Assembly (NCBI RefSeq): GCF_014648995.1
Contig: NZ_BMSE01000026.1
Coordinates: forward strand, 1-64,000
Origin: Streptomyces massasporeus
GTDB taxonomy: Bacteria; Actinomycetota; Actinomycetes; Streptomycetales; Streptomycetaceae
Length of the DNA stretch: 64,000 nucleotides
Direction of reading: 5' to 3'
This document shows positions 47,271-56,600 of this stretch, in pieces. A program made the position numbers and the translations under genes. The first letter of the stretch is position 1, and each line of letters begins with the position of its first letter. The notes below the pieces were generated by a model. The model was not told the origin of the DNA. It did no database searches and saw only the letters and a program-made list of their open reading frames with translations.

Positions 47271-48083
47271 ATGATCAACGTGTCCGACCACCATGCACCA
47301 CGGTCTCTCATCGTCACGCTCTACGGCGCGTACGGCCGCTTCGTGCCGGGCCCCGTGCCGGTAGCCGAACTGATCCGGCTGCTGGCCGCGGCCGGCGTGG
47401 ACGCCCCGTCCGTACGCTCCTCGGTGTCACGGCTCAAGAGACGCGGCCTGCTCGTGCCGGCCCGCACCGCACAGGGCGCGGCCGGTTACGAACTGTCCCC
47501 GGACGCCCGTCAGTTGCTCGACGACGGCGACCGGCGCATCTACGCCTCCGCTCCGCCCGAGGACGAGGGCTGGGTGCTCGCGGTGTTCTCCGTGCCGGAG
47601 TCGGAGCGGCAGAAGCGGCACGTGCTGCGCTCCCGGCTGGCCGGGCTCGGTTTCGGCACGGCCGCTCCGGGCGTGTGGATCGCGCCCGCACGGCTGTACG
47701 AGGAGACCCGGCACACGCTCCAGCGGCTGCGGCTCGACGCGTACGTCGACTTCTTCCGCGGTGACCACCTCGGCTTCGCCCCGACCGCGGAGGCCGTCGC
47801 CCGGTGGTGGGATCTGGCGGCCATCGCCAAGGAGCACGAGGAGTTCCTCGACCGCCACGCGCGTGTGCTGCGCGACTGGGAGAAGCGCGAGGAGACCCCG
47901 CCGGAGGAGGCCTACCGGGACTACCTCCTCGCCCTGGACTCCTGGCGCCACCTGCCCTACACCGACCCGGGCCTGCCGTCCGAGCTGCTTCCCGCGGACT
48001 GGCCGGGGGTCCGCTCCTCGGCGGTGTTCCGGGGGCTGCACGAGCGGCTACGGGACGCGGGGGCGGCGTTCGTGGGGCTCTGA
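47271..48083 (+). CDS. PaaX-family transcriptional repressor
   Basis: 270 residues. N-terminal winged helix (SLIVTLYGAYGRFVPGPVPVAELIRLLAAAGVDAPSVRSSVSRLKRRGLL), central domain with GWVLAVFSVPESERQKRHVLRSRLAGLGFG, and a C-terminal PaaX-type domain (DYLLALDSWRHLPYTDPGLPSELLP in sequence). PaaX proteins repress aryl-CoA catabolic operons and are relieved by aryl-CoA. It follows the CoA ligase by 15 nt, so it probably senses the ligase product. Confidence 0.9.
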   Translation: MINVSDHHAPRSLIVTLYGAYGRFVPGPVPVAELIRLLAAAGVDAPSVRSSVSRLKRRGLLVPARTAQGAAGYELSPDARQLLDDGDRRIYASAPPEDEGWVLAVFSVPESERQKRHVLRSRLAGLGFGTAAPGVWIAPARLYEETRHTLQRLRLDAYVDFFRGDHLGFAPTAEAVARWWDLAAIAKEHEEFLDRHARVLRDWEKREETPPEEAYRDYLLALDSWRHLPYTDPGLPSELLPADWPGVRSSAVFRGLHERLRDAGAAFVGL

Positions 48084-48257
48084 CCCACCCGGACGCCGCC
48101 CGGTTTGCGGCGTTTGCTCCGCCGTGGAACGGTCAACGATGTCCGCGACTGGACGGAGCGTGCACCGGGAGGCGGACCGAGGGATGACCGTCACCACACC
48201 AGCGAGGACGACAGGCGCCCGCGTGGACCGGCTCCCGTGAGGGGGTGGGGGCGATCG

Positions 48258-49028
48258 GTGCACGGCGGGTGGCACCGGGCCGGTGCGCACACCCTCGTCC
48301 GGCAGGGCCGCGACCTGGAGTTGCTGCACCGGGCCACGGGGTTCGCCACGCTCGCCCTGGTCACCCTGGCGCCGCTGCTCATCGTGGTCGCCGCCGCCGA
48401 CCCCCTGGAACGGGGCGGATTCGCCCTGTGGCTCGCCGACGGCATGGGGCTGTCCGGGCGGTCCGCGCGGGTGCTCACGGACATCATCAGCCCGCCGCGC
48501 AAGGTCATCGGCACCACGAGCGTGCTCGGCGGGGTCGCCCTCGCGGTCTTCGGTGTGGCGTTCGGCGGGAGCGTGCAGAACGGCTACGAGCGGATCTGGG
48601 GCCTGCCCTCGGGTCCGTGGCACCGCGTCTGGCGGCAGGCGGTGTGGATGATCGCGATGACCGCGTACCTGTACCAGGAGGTGCAGACGCACAGCATCGT
48701 CTCGGGGCCGCAGCGGATCGCGCTGAGCTCGGCGTCCGGTGTGCTGTTCTTCTGGTGGGGGCAGCGCTTCCTGCTGGGCGGACAGGTCCGCTGGAGCGAT
48801 CTGCTCCCCGGGGCACTGGCCACCATGGCCGGCCTGGTCGGCCTGCGCATGTTCTCCTACTTCGTCTTCACCCCGCTCATCGTCACCAACGCCATCAGCT
48901 ACGGAGCGATGGGCGTCGTCCTCGTCGTGGAGTCCTGGCTCATCGGCGTGGGCTACGTCGTCTACGGCGGCGCGCTCGTCGGCCGCTGGGTGCTGGAGCA
49001 TCACGGTCCCCGGGACCACGCCGAGTAG
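48258..49028 (+). CDS. YihY/BrkB-like integral membrane protein
   Basis: 256 residues with about six hydrophobic segments (for example ATLALVTLAPLLIVVAAADP, VLGGVALAVFGVAFGG, ISYGAMGVVLVVESWLIGVG). Resembles the YihY/virulence factor BrkB family (formerly annotated RNase BN), function unknown. GTG 48258 has GGGGGTGGGGG just upstream; GTG 48237 is also in frame. Confidence 0.72.
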   Translation: MHGGWHRAGAHTLVRQGRDLELLHRATGFATLALVTLAPLLIVVAAADPLERGGFALWLADGMGLSGRSARVLTDIISPPRKVIGTTSVLGGVALAVFGVAFGGSVQNGYERIWGLPSGPWHRVWRQAVWMIAMTAYLYQEVQTHSIVSGPQRIALSSASGVLFFWWGQRFLLGGQVRWSDLLPGALATMAGLVGLRMFSYFVFTPLIVTNAISYGAMGVVLVVESWLIGVGYVVYGGALVGRWVLEHHGPRDHAE

Positions 49029-49174
49029 ATCCGACCCCGGCCGGCGTTGCCGTACGAACGCACATGCCACCCCCAGGGATCCCTGCCCATGCTCATGCGA
49101 ATCCACAGGGGCCTTTCCCCTCGCATCTGCGGCATTATCATCGGCGCAGACCGAACCGAGGGAGTAGCTCCGTG

Positions 49175-49987
49175 ATGACCCGTACCGCGCGCCGGCCCCG
49201 TCGCCCGCTCCAGGTGGCCGCGGGAGGGGCCGCAGCCCTGCTGGCCCTGAGTGCCTGCTCGTCCGGCTCGGATTCCTCGGCGAAGCCGGACTCCCCCGGG
49301 TCGGGCAAGCCCTCCGGCGAGGTGACCGTGTTCGCCGCGGCCTCGCTGAAGGAGAGCTTCACGACGCTGGGCGAGCAGTTCGAGAAGGAGCACCCCGGTA
49401 CGAAGGTCACCTTCAGCTTCGGCGGCAGCGACTCGCTGGCCGCGAGCATCACCGGCGGCGCCCCGGCGGACGTCTTCGCCTCGGCCAGCCCCAAGACGAT
49501 GAAGATCGTCACGGACGCCGGGGACGCCTCGGGCACCCCCGCGACCTTCGTCCGCAACGAACTGGAGATCGCCACCCTGCCCGGCAACCCCGGGAAGATC
49601 GCCTCGCTCGAGGACCTCACCGAGGCGGGCCGGAAGGTCGTGCTCTGCGACAAGGAGGTGCCGTGCGGCGCCGCCGCGCAGAAGGCCCTGGACGCGAGCA
49701 AGCTGAAGCTCACCCCCGTCTCCTACGAGCAGGACGTGAAGGCCGCGCTCACCAAGGTCGAGCTGAAGGAGGCCGACGCCGCCGTCGTCTACAAGACGGA
49801 CGTGCGCGCGGCGGGTGACAAGGTGGAGGGCGTGGAGTTCCCCGAGTCCGCCGACGCCGTCAACGACTACCCGATCGCCCTGCTCAAGGGCGCGCGGAAC
49901 ACCGAGACCGCCAAGGCGTTCATCGCGCTGGTGCGGTCGGCCGAGGGCCAGAAGGTCCTGACCGGGGCCGGGTTCCTCAAGCCGTGA
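49175..49987 (+). CDS. modA: Molybdate-binding lipoprotein ModA
   Basis: 270 residues. Signal peptide with lipobox LLALSACSS. EVTVFAAASLKESF, FSFGGSDSLAASITGGAPADVFASA and the C-terminal AFIALVRSAEGQKVL are typical of ModA. First gene of modABC with overlapping junctions. GTG 49172 is an alternative start (7 nt from GAGGGAG). Confidence 0.93.
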   Translation: MTRTARRPRRPLQVAAGGAAALLALSACSSGSDSSAKPDSPGSGKPSGEVTVFAAASLKESFTTLGEQFEKEHPGTKVTFSFGGSDSLAASITGGAPADVFASASPKTMKIVTDAGDASGTPATFVRNELEIATLPGNPGKIASLEDLTEAGRKVVLCDKEVPCGAAAQKALDASKLKLTPVSYEQDVKAALTKVELKEADAAVVYKTDVRAAGDKVEGVEFPESADAVNDYPIALLKGARNTETAKAFIALVRSAEGQKVLTGAGFLKP

Positions 49988-50835
49988 CGTTCCCGACCGA
50001 CAAGCCTCGCGCCGCGGCCGACACCCTCCGGGGCGGTCCGCGGCGCCGGCGCGTCCGGACGGGCGTCCCGCTGCCCCTGCTCGTCCCCGCGCTGATCGGC
50101 CTGGCCTTCCTGACGGTGCCGCTGATCGCCCTGCTCGTGCGGACCCCGTGGCGGAGCCTGCCCACGCAGCTGACCAGCCCGGACGTGTGGCAGGCTCTCC
50201 AGCTCTCCCTGATCTGCGCGACCCTCGCCACCGGCGTGAGCCTGGTCATCGGCGTGCCGCTGGCCTGGCTGCTGGCCCGCGTCGACTTCCCCGGCCGCGG
50301 CCTCGTACGCGCCCTCGTCACCCTGCCCCTCGTCCTGCCTCCGGTCGTGGGCGGTGTGGCGCTGCTGATGGCGCTCGGCCGCAACGGCATCGTCGGGCAG
50401 TGGCTCGACGCGTGGTTCGGCATCACGCTGCCCTTCACCACCGCCGGGGTCGTGATCGCGGAGGCGTTCGTGGCGATGCCCTTCCTCGTGATCAGCGTCG
50501 AGGGCACCCTGCGGGCCGCCGATCCGCGCTACGAGGAGGCCGCCGCCACCCTGGGCGCGTCCCGCTTCACCGCGTTCCGCCGGGTGACGCTGCCGCTGAT
50601 CGCGCCGGGCATCGCGGCGGGCGCGGTCCTCGCCTGGGCGCGGGCGCTCGGCGAGTTCGGCGCGACGATCACCTTCGCCGGCAACTTCCCCGGCCGCACC
50701 CAGACCATGCCCCTGGCCGTCTACCTGGCCCTGCAGAGCGACCCGGAGGCCGCGATCGCCCTCAGCCTGGTGCTGCTGGCGGTGTCGATCGCGGTGCTCG
50801 CCGGGTTGCGTGACCGATGGATGAGCGCCGGATGA
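49984..50835 (+). CDS. modB: Molybdate ABC transporter permease ModB
   Basis: 283 residues, about five or six membrane segments. EAA loop EEAAATLGASRFTAFRRVTLPL near residue 180 and the ALGEFGATITFAGNFPGRTQTMPL block, diagnostic for ModB. GTG 49984 overlaps the modA stop. Confidence 0.93.
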   Translation: MTFPTDKPRAAADTLRGGPRRRRVRTGVPLPLLVPALIGLAFLTVPLIALLVRTPWRSLPTQLTSPDVWQALQLSLICATLATGVSLVIGVPLAWLLARVDFPGRGLVRALVTLPLVLPPVVGGVALLMALGRNGIVGQWLDAWFGITLPFTTAGVVIAEAFVAMPFLVISVEGTLRAADPRYEEAAATLGASRFTAFRRVTLPLIAPGIAAGAVLAWARALGEFGATITFAGNFPGRTQTMPLAVYLALQSDPEAAIALSLVLLAVSIAVLAGLRDRWMSAG

Positions 50836-51905
50836 CCCAGACCCACGCCGCCACCGGCACCTCCATGGAAGGACTCGACGCCCGTCTCGTCGTGGACCGG
50901 GGCGGCTTCCGCCTCGACGTGGCGCTGACCGTCGCACCCGGCGAGGTCGTCGCCCTGCTCGGGCCGAACGGCGCCGGCAAGACCACCGCGCTGCGCGCCC
51001 TCGCCGGTCTGACCCAGCTGTCCTGCGGCCATCTGCGGCTGGACGGCGCCGAGCTGGACCGTACGCCGCCGGAGGCCCGTCCGGTCGGTGTCGTCTTCCA
51101 GGACTACCTGCTCTTCCCCCACCTCACGGCCCTCGACAACGTCGCCTTCGGCCCCCGCTGCCAGGGCGCGACCAAGGCCGAGGCCCGTGCGCAGGCCGCC
51201 GAGTGGCTCGACCGCCTCGGCCTCGCCGCGCACACCGGCGCCAAGCCGCGCAGGCTCTCCGGCGGCCAGGCCCAGCGCGTCGCCCTCGCCCGTGCCCTGG
51301 CGACCCGCCCCCGGCTGCTGCTCCTGGACGAGCCGCTGGCGGCCCTGGACGCCCGGACCCGGCTGGAGGTCCGTGCCCGGCTCCGGCGCCATCTGGCCGA
51401 CTTCGAGGCGGTCGCCGTGCTCGTCACCCACGATCCGCTCGACGCCATGGTGCTGGCCGACCGGCTGGTGGTCGTGGAGCACGGCCGGGTGGTCCAGGAG
51501 GGCACCCCGGGCGACATCGCCCGCCATCCCCGTACGGACTACATCGCACAGCTGGTCGGCCTGAACCTCTACCGGGGCGAGGCCGACGGCCACACCGTGC
51601 GGCTCGCCGACGGCCCGCACCTGACGACCACGGAGATCCTGTCCGGCCCGGTCTTCGTGGCGTTCCCGCCCGGTGCGGTCACATTGCACCGGGAGCGGCC
51701 CACGGGCTCCAGCGCCCGCAACCTGTGGCGCTGCGAGGTGGCGGGCCTGGAGACCCACGGCGACCAGATCCGCGCCGACCTCACCGGTGAACTCCCCCTC
51801 GCCGCCGACCTCACGACGGTCGCCGCGGCCGAACTCGATCTCCACCCGGGGGCGGAGGTCTGGGCGACGGTGAAGGCGACGCAGACCCACGCCTACCCGG
51901 TCTGA
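50832..51905 (+). CDS. modC: Molybdate ABC transporter ATP-binding protein ModC
   Basis: 357 residues. Walker A GPNGAGKTT near residue 45, FQDYLLFPHL, signature LSGGQAQRVALARALA, Walker B LLLLDEPLAALD, switch His THD. The C-terminal ~90 residues form a MOP/TOBE-like domain (NLWRCEVAGLETHGDQIRADL in pieces) expected to bind molybdate or tungstate. ATG 50832 overlaps the modB stop. Confidence 0.92.
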   Translation: MTQTHAATGTSMEGLDARLVVDRGGFRLDVALTVAPGEVVALLGPNGAGKTTALRALAGLTQLSCGHLRLDGAELDRTPPEARPVGVVFQDYLLFPHLTALDNVAFGPRCQGATKAEARAQAAEWLDRLGLAAHTGAKPRRLSGGQAQRVALARALATRPRLLLLDEPLAALDARTRLEVRARLRRHLADFEAVAVLVTHDPLDAMVLADRLVVVEHGRVVQEGTPGDIARHPRTDYIAQLVGLNLYRGEADGHTVRLADGPHLTTTEILSGPVFVAFPPGAVTLHRERPTGSSARNLWRCEVAGLETHGDQIRADLTGELPLAADLTTVAAAELDLHPGAEVWATVKATQTHAYPV

Positions 51906-51925
51906 GGCGGTCGGCATCCCGCGGC

Positions 51926-53140
51926 TCAGGCCGCTGTCCGGACCGGGGAGTTCTCCGGGACGGCGACGGCCTCCCGCACGACGCGGCGGCGCCGGGCCGG
52001 CACGAGCAGCGGGTGGGCGACGCCCCAGGCCGCGCCCTTGCAGATGATCTCCTTGTAGAGCGCGGCGAGCCGGCCGGTCAGGGCCGCGGACTTCGCCCTG
52101 TCGTCGGCGGTGACGTACTGGATCAGTCCGTCCTTGCGGCCCAGGGAGATGCACTGGTTGAAGTAGCGCACCGGCACGTTCGGGACCTTCCCGCCGGTCA
52201 GGCGGGCCGCGATGGCGTCGGCGGCCTGCCAGGCGGTGGGGACGCCCGAGGCGCACGACATCCGCAGCGGCTTGTCCCCGGGGCCCATCGCCAGGGCCGC
52301 GTCGCCGACGGCGTACACGTCCGGGTGCGACACCGAGCGCATGGTCCGGTCGACCACGATCTGGCCGGTGCCGGAGACCTCCAGGGTGGTGGCCTGTGCG
52401 ATGGGGTGAACGGCGAAGCCCGTGGTCCACACGGTGACCGCCGCCGGGAGGGTCGTGCCGTCGGCGGTGGTGACGCGGTCGGCGTCGACGGCGGTGACGG
52501 CGGTGTGCTCGTGGACGGTGATGCCGAGCCGGTCGAAGGTCTTCCGCAGGTGCCCGCCCCCCTTGGGCGAGAGCCAGTCGCCGAATCCGCCGCGGACGGC
52601 CAGGGCGACGTCGAGGTCCGGCCGGGCCTCGGCGATCTCGGTCGCCGCCTCCACCCCGGTGAGGCCGCCACCGACCACGACCACGGACTGCCCGGCGGGC
52701 AGGCCGGCCAGGCGCTCGCGCAGCCGGAGCGCTCCGGGGCGGCTTGCGATCTCGTGGGCGTGCTCGGCGGTGCCGGGCACCCCCTGGTCGTTCCAGCCGC
52801 TGCCGAGGGCGTAGACGAGGGTGTCGTACTCCAACTCCTCGCCCTTCGCCTCTCCGGTCGCGTCGAGGGCGGCGACGGTGACGGTCTTGCGGTCGGCGTC
52901 GAGGGCGGTGACCTTCCCCTGCTTCAGCGCGACGCCGGTGCCCTGGAACATCTCGTCGAAGGGCCGGGGCGCGAGGTCCTGGCCGGTTGCGAGCTGGTGC
53001 ATCCGGACGCGCTCGACGAAGTCGGGCTCGGCGTTGACGAGGGTGATGGCGACGTCCTCGCGGTGCAGTCGCTTGGCGAGGCGCCCGGCGGCGGTTGCTC
53101 CGGTGTAGCCGGCTCCGAGGACGACGATGCGGTGCTGCAT
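51926..53140 (-). CDS. FAD-dependent NDH-2-like pyridine nucleotide oxidoreductase
   Basis: 404 residues. FAD-binding VVLGAGYTGATAAGRL at the N-terminus, NAD-binding VVVVGGGLTGVEAATEIAE near residue 155, and the second FAD motif DVYAVGDAALA near 280. NDH-2 family without an obvious C-terminal membrane anchor. Gene order places it just downstream of an ECF41-type sigma factor gene; such sigma factors are commonly linked to oxidoreductase, decarboxylase or epimerase targets. Confidence 0.85.
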   Translation of the reverse strand: MQHRIVVLGAGYTGATAAGRLAKRLHREDVAITLVNAEPDFVERVRMHQLATGQDLAPRPFDEMFQGTGVALKQGKVTALDADRKTVTVAALDATGEAKGEELEYDTLVYALGSGWNDQGVPGTAEHAHEIASRPGALRLRERLAGLPAGQSVVVVGGGLTGVEAATEIAEARPDLDVALAVRGGFGDWLSPKGGGHLRKTFDRLGITVHEHTAVTAVDADRVTTADGTTLPAAVTVWTTGFAVHPIAQATTLEVSGTGQIVVDRTMRSVSHPDVYAVGDAALAMGPGDKPLRMSCASGVPTAWQAADAIAARLTGGKVPNVPVRYFNQCISLGRKDGLIQYVTADDRAKSAALTGRLAALYKEIICKGAAWGVAHPLLVPARRRRVVREAVAVPENSPVRTAA

Positions 53141-53254
53141 GGCGTAGCTCCTGTCATGACGGCTGTCTGTTGCGGATTCACCCCTTGAACCGGGGGGCCC
53201 GCCGTTTCCTGACAGGAACGCAATGTGAAGCACGTCACACTGCTGTAGGTCGGG

Positions 53255-54205
53255 TCAGAAGACCGTGAGCAGGGGGTCTCCGTGGTCGCCGTCGGCCCAC
53301 AGCCGGGTCGCGCGTTCGAGCTTGTCGGGGTTGACCTGGTTGCGGAACGCGACGATGCCGTCGGCGGCGACCTCCAAACACATGACGCCGATGACCCGGC
53401 CGTCGAGGACCACCACGAGGGCGGGGTCGCCGTTGGCGGTCCAGGCGTAGACGTCCGGCGAGCCGCCGACCAGGGCGCGCTTGGCCGCGCTGGGCTTGAA
53501 CAGGCCCCGCATGAACTTGGCGACCGCGAGGGCGCCCTCGAACGCCCTGGCGCGCGCCGGGACCTTCCCGCCGCCGTCCCCGACCGCGACGGCGTCCCCG
53601 GTGAGCAGCTGCACGAGCGGCTCGGTCCGGCCGCTGGCGGCGGCCGCGAGGAACTCGTCGATGATCCGCCGGGCCGCGGTCTCGTCGATCTCGGTGCGGG
53701 TGCGGGCCCTGCCGTCCGCGACGCGCTTCTTCGCGCGGTGGAAGATCTGCTGGCTGGAGGCCTCGGTGATGTCGAGGATCTCGGCGATCTCCCGGTGCGG
53801 ATAGTCGAAGGCCTCCCGCAGGACGTACACCGCCCGTTCGTTCGGGGACAGGCGCTCCAGCAGGACGAGTACCGCGTACGAGACCGATTCCCGCTGCTCG
53901 GCGGTGTCGGCGGGCCCGAGCATCCGGTCCCCGGCGAGCAGCGGCTCGGGCAGCCACTGCCCCACGTAGGTCTCACGCCGCGCACGCGCCGAGGTGAGCT
54001 GGTTGAGGCACAGGTTGGCGAGCACCTTCGTCAGCCAGGCCTCGGGGACCTCGATGCGCTCGATGTCGGCGCCCTGCCAGCGCAGGAACGTCTCCTGCAC
54101 GGCGTCCTCGGCCTCGCTCGCCGACCCGAGCATCCGATAGGCCACCGCCTCAAGGCGCGGCCTGAAGGCTTCGAACCGGTCCACGTCGTCCAGGGTCAGG
54201 GCCAT
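53255..54205 (-). CDS. ECF sigma factor, ECF41/SigJ type with SnoaL-like C-terminal domain
   Basis: 316 residues. Sigma-2 region (YRMLGSASEAEDAVQETFLRW), sigma-4 (LSPNERAVYVLREAFDYPHREIAEILDITEASSQQIFHRAKKR along residues ~115-165), and a ~150-residue SnoaL-like tail. This arrangement defines ECF41 factors, which have no anti-sigma and are tuned by their own C-terminal domain. The oxidoreductase gene at 51926 is the natural partner. Confidence 0.9.
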   Translation of the reverse strand: MALTLDDVDRFEAFRPRLEAVAYRMLGSASEAEDAVQETFLRWQGADIERIEVPEAWLTKVLANLCLNQLTSARARRETYVGQWLPEPLLAGDRMLGPADTAEQRESVSYAVLVLLERLSPNERAVYVLREAFDYPHREIAEILDITEASSQQIFHRAKKRVADGRARTRTEIDETAARRIIDEFLAAAASGRTEPLVQLLTGDAVAVGDGGGKVPARARAFEGALAVAKFMRGLFKPSAAKRALVGGSPDVYAWTANGDPALVVVLDGRVIGVMCLEVAADGIVAFRNQVNPDKLERATRLWADGDHGDPLLTVF

Positions 54206-54215
54206 GCCACGGATC

Positions 54216-56600
54216 TTAGCCGCCGTCGGCGGCGCCGCCTCCCAGACTCAGTCGCGGTTTCGGGGCGTCCGTACGGCCCGTCTGGGGGCGGCGGCTTCCC
54301 GCGCGGTACGGGGCCGGCCAGGGCGCGCCCGGGCCGGTGTAGCCCTGCTCGGCCGCCGCGTGCAGGGTCCAGTGGGGGTCGTAGAGGTGGGGGCGGGCCA
54401 GGGCGCAGAGGTCGGTGCGGCCCGCGAGGATCAGGGAGTTGACGTCGTCCCAGGAGGAGATCGCGCCGACCGCGATCACCGGGATGCCGGTGCTGTGGCG
54501 GATCCGGTCCGCGAACGGCGTCTGGTACGACCGCCCGAACTCCGGCCGCTCGTCGGCCACGACCTGGCCCGTCGACACGTCGATCGCGTCGGCGCCGTGC
54601 GCGGCGAAGGCCCGCGCGATCTCGACGGCGTCCTCGGCGGTCGTGCCGCCCTCGGCCCAGTCGGTGGCGGAGACGCGGACGGTCATGGGCCGCTCCCCCG
54701 GCCATACGTTCCGTACGGCGTCGAAGACCTCCAGCGGGAAGCGCAGCCGCTTCTCCAGGGAGCCGCCGTAGGCGTCCGTGCGCCGGTTGGTCAGCGGGGA
54801 GAGGAACCCGGACAGCAGGTAGCCGTGCGCGCAGTGCAGTTCGAGCAGGTCGAAACCGGCCCGGGCGGCGCGCACCGCGGACGCTGTGAACTGCTCCCGG
54901 ATGTCGGTGAGTTGAGCGCGGGACAACTCACGCGGCGTCTGGCTGAATTCCTTGTACGGCAGCGCCGAGGGGGCGACGAGCGGCCAGTTGCCCTCGTCCA
55001 GCGGCTCGTCCATGCCCTCCCACATCAGCCGCGTGGAGCCCTTGCGGCCGCTGTGGCCGAGCTGCACGCCGATCGCGGTGCCGGGGGCCCGGTCGTGCAC
55101 GAAGTTGGTGATCCGCTTCCACGCCTCGGCCTGCCGACCGGTGTAGAGGCCGGCGCAGCCGGGCGTGATCCGGCCCTCCTCGCTGACGCACACCATCTCC
55201 GTCATCACCAGCCCGGCCCCGCCCAGCGCCCGCGCGCCCAGGTGGACGAGGTGGAAGTCGCCGGGGACGCCGTCGACGGCCGAGTACATGTCCATGGGCG
55301 AGACGACGACCCGGTTGCGCAGGGTCAGGCCGCGCAGCCGGAACGGCGTGAACATCGGGGGCGTGCCGGGCGGGCAGCCGAACTCGCGCTCGACCGTCTC
55401 CGTGAAGCGGGCGTCGCGCAGCCGCAGGTTGTCGTGCGTGACGCGGCGGCTGCGGGTGAGCAGGTTGAAGGCGAACTGACGGGGCGGCTGGTCCAGGTAC
55501 AGGGCGATGTTCTCGAACCACTCCAGGCTGGCCCGGGCCGCGCGCTGCGTGGAGGCGACGACGGGGCGCCGCTCCTCCTCGTAGGCGGTCAGGGCCTCGG
55601 GCAGCGAGTCCCGCTCCTCCAGACAGGCGGCGAGGGCCAGCGCGTCCTCGACGGCGAGCTTGGTGCCGGAGCCGATGGAGAAGTGGGCGGTGTGGGCGGC
55701 GTCCCCGAGGAGCACGATGTTGCCGTGCGACCAGCGGTCGTTGACGACCGTGCGGAACGTCGTCCACGTGGAGTGGTTCGACTTCAGCGGGCGGCCGCGC
55801 AGCGCCTCCGCGAAGATCTTGCCGCAGCGCTCGATCGACTCCGCTTCACCGAGCTCGTCGAAACCGGCCGCGTGCCAGACCTCTTCGCGCATCTCGATGA
55901 TCACGGTCGAGGCGTCGGGGGCGTAGGGGTAGCCGTGGAGCTGCATCACGCCGTGTTCGGTCTCGGCGATCTCGAAGCGGAAGGAGTCGAAGGGGAAGTC
56001 GGCGGCGAGCCAGATGTAGCGGCAGCGGTGGGTGGTCACGCGGGGGCGGAAGACGTCCGCGTGGGTCTCGCGGGTGGCGCTGTGGATGCCGTCCGCGGCG
56101 ATGACCAGGTCGTGGGTGTGCGCGAGGTCGTGCGGGGCCTCGGTGCGGAAGCGGAGGTCGACGCCGAGTTCGCGGCAGCGGGTGTGCAGGATCTCGAGCA
56201 GCCGCTTGCGGCCCAGAGCCGCGAATCCGTGTCCGCCGGAGGTGTGGCGGTGGGTGCGGTGGACGATGTCTATGTCGTCCCAGCGGGTGAAGTGGCGCTG
56301 GAGGGCCTCATAGACCTGGGGGTCGGCGTGTTCGATGCCGCCGAGGGTCTCGTCGGAGAGGACCACGCCGAAGCCGAAGGTGTCGTCGGGGGCATTGCGT
56401 TCCCAGACGGTGATCTCGCGGGCGGGGTCGAGGCGTTTGAGGAGGGCGGCGGCGTAGAGGCCGCCGGGGCCGCCACCGATGATCGCCACGCGCAGGGGGT
56501 GGCTGGTGTCGTGGTGCGGCTGCGTCGGGGCTTGTCGCGCCCACGCGGCGGTAGCCGCAGATTCGGCACCGCCCCGCGCCCCTGGAGGCACCGCGGTCAC
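54216..56600 (-). CDS. 2-Aminobenzoyl-CoA (salicylyl-CoA-type) monooxygenase/reductase
   Basis: 794 residues, two domains. The N-terminal half is a flavoprotein aromatic hydroxylase: VAIIGGGPGGLYAA near residue 39, LVIAADGIHSATR and LLGDAAHTAHFSIGSG. The C-terminal half (from about 430: FTPFRLRGLTLRNRVVVSPMDMYSA) is an Old Yellow Enzyme/NADH:flavin oxidoreductase barrel with HCAHGYLLSGFLSPLTNRR. This fusion is the hallmark of 2-aminobenzoyl-CoA monooxygenase/reductase and salicylyl-CoA 5-hydroxylase. GTG 56600 overlaps the hydratase stop. It completes the CoA-dependent anthranilate route begun at 43839-48083. Confidence 0.9.
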   Translation of the reverse strand: MTAVPPGARGGAESAATAAWARQAPTQPHHDTSHPLRVAIIGGGPGGLYAAALLKRLDPAREITVWERNAPDDTFGFGVVLSDETLGGIEHADPQVYEALQRHFTRWDDIDIVHRTHRHTSGGHGFAALGRKRLLEILHTRCRELGVDLRFRTEAPHDLAHTHDLVIAADGIHSATRETHADVFRPRVTTHRCRYIWLAADFPFDSFRFEIAETEHGVMQLHGYPYAPDASTVIIEMREEVWHAAGFDELGEAESIERCGKIFAEALRGRPLKSNHSTWTTFRTVVNDRWSHGNIVLLGDAAHTAHFSIGSGTKLAVEDALALAACLEERDSLPEALTAYEEERRPVVASTQRAARASLEWFENIALYLDQPPRQFAFNLLTRSRRVTHDNLRLRDARFTETVEREFGCPPGTPPMFTPFRLRGLTLRNRVVVSPMDMYSAVDGVPGDFHLVHLGARALGGAGLVMTEMVCVSEEGRITPGCAGLYTGRQAEAWKRITNFVHDRAPGTAIGVQLGHSGRKGSTRLMWEGMDEPLDEGNWPLVAPSALPYKEFSQTPRELSRAQLTDIREQFTASAVRAARAGFDLLELHCAHGYLLSGFLSPLTNRRTDAYGGSLEKRLRFPLEVFDAVRNVWPGERPMTVRVSATDWAEGGTTAEDAVEIARAFAAHGADAIDVSTGQVVADERPEFGRSYQTPFADRIRHSTGIPVIAVGAISSWDDVNSLILAGRTDLCALARPHLYDPHWTLHAAAEQGYTGPGAPWPAPYRAGSRRPQTGRTDAPKPRLSLGGGAADGG

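Noticed and set aside
53141..53254. ECF41-type promoter (TGTCACA ... CGTC) ahead of the oxidoreductase
   Set aside because: The nearest elements (TGTGACG and CGTT) have wrong bases and too short a spacer.
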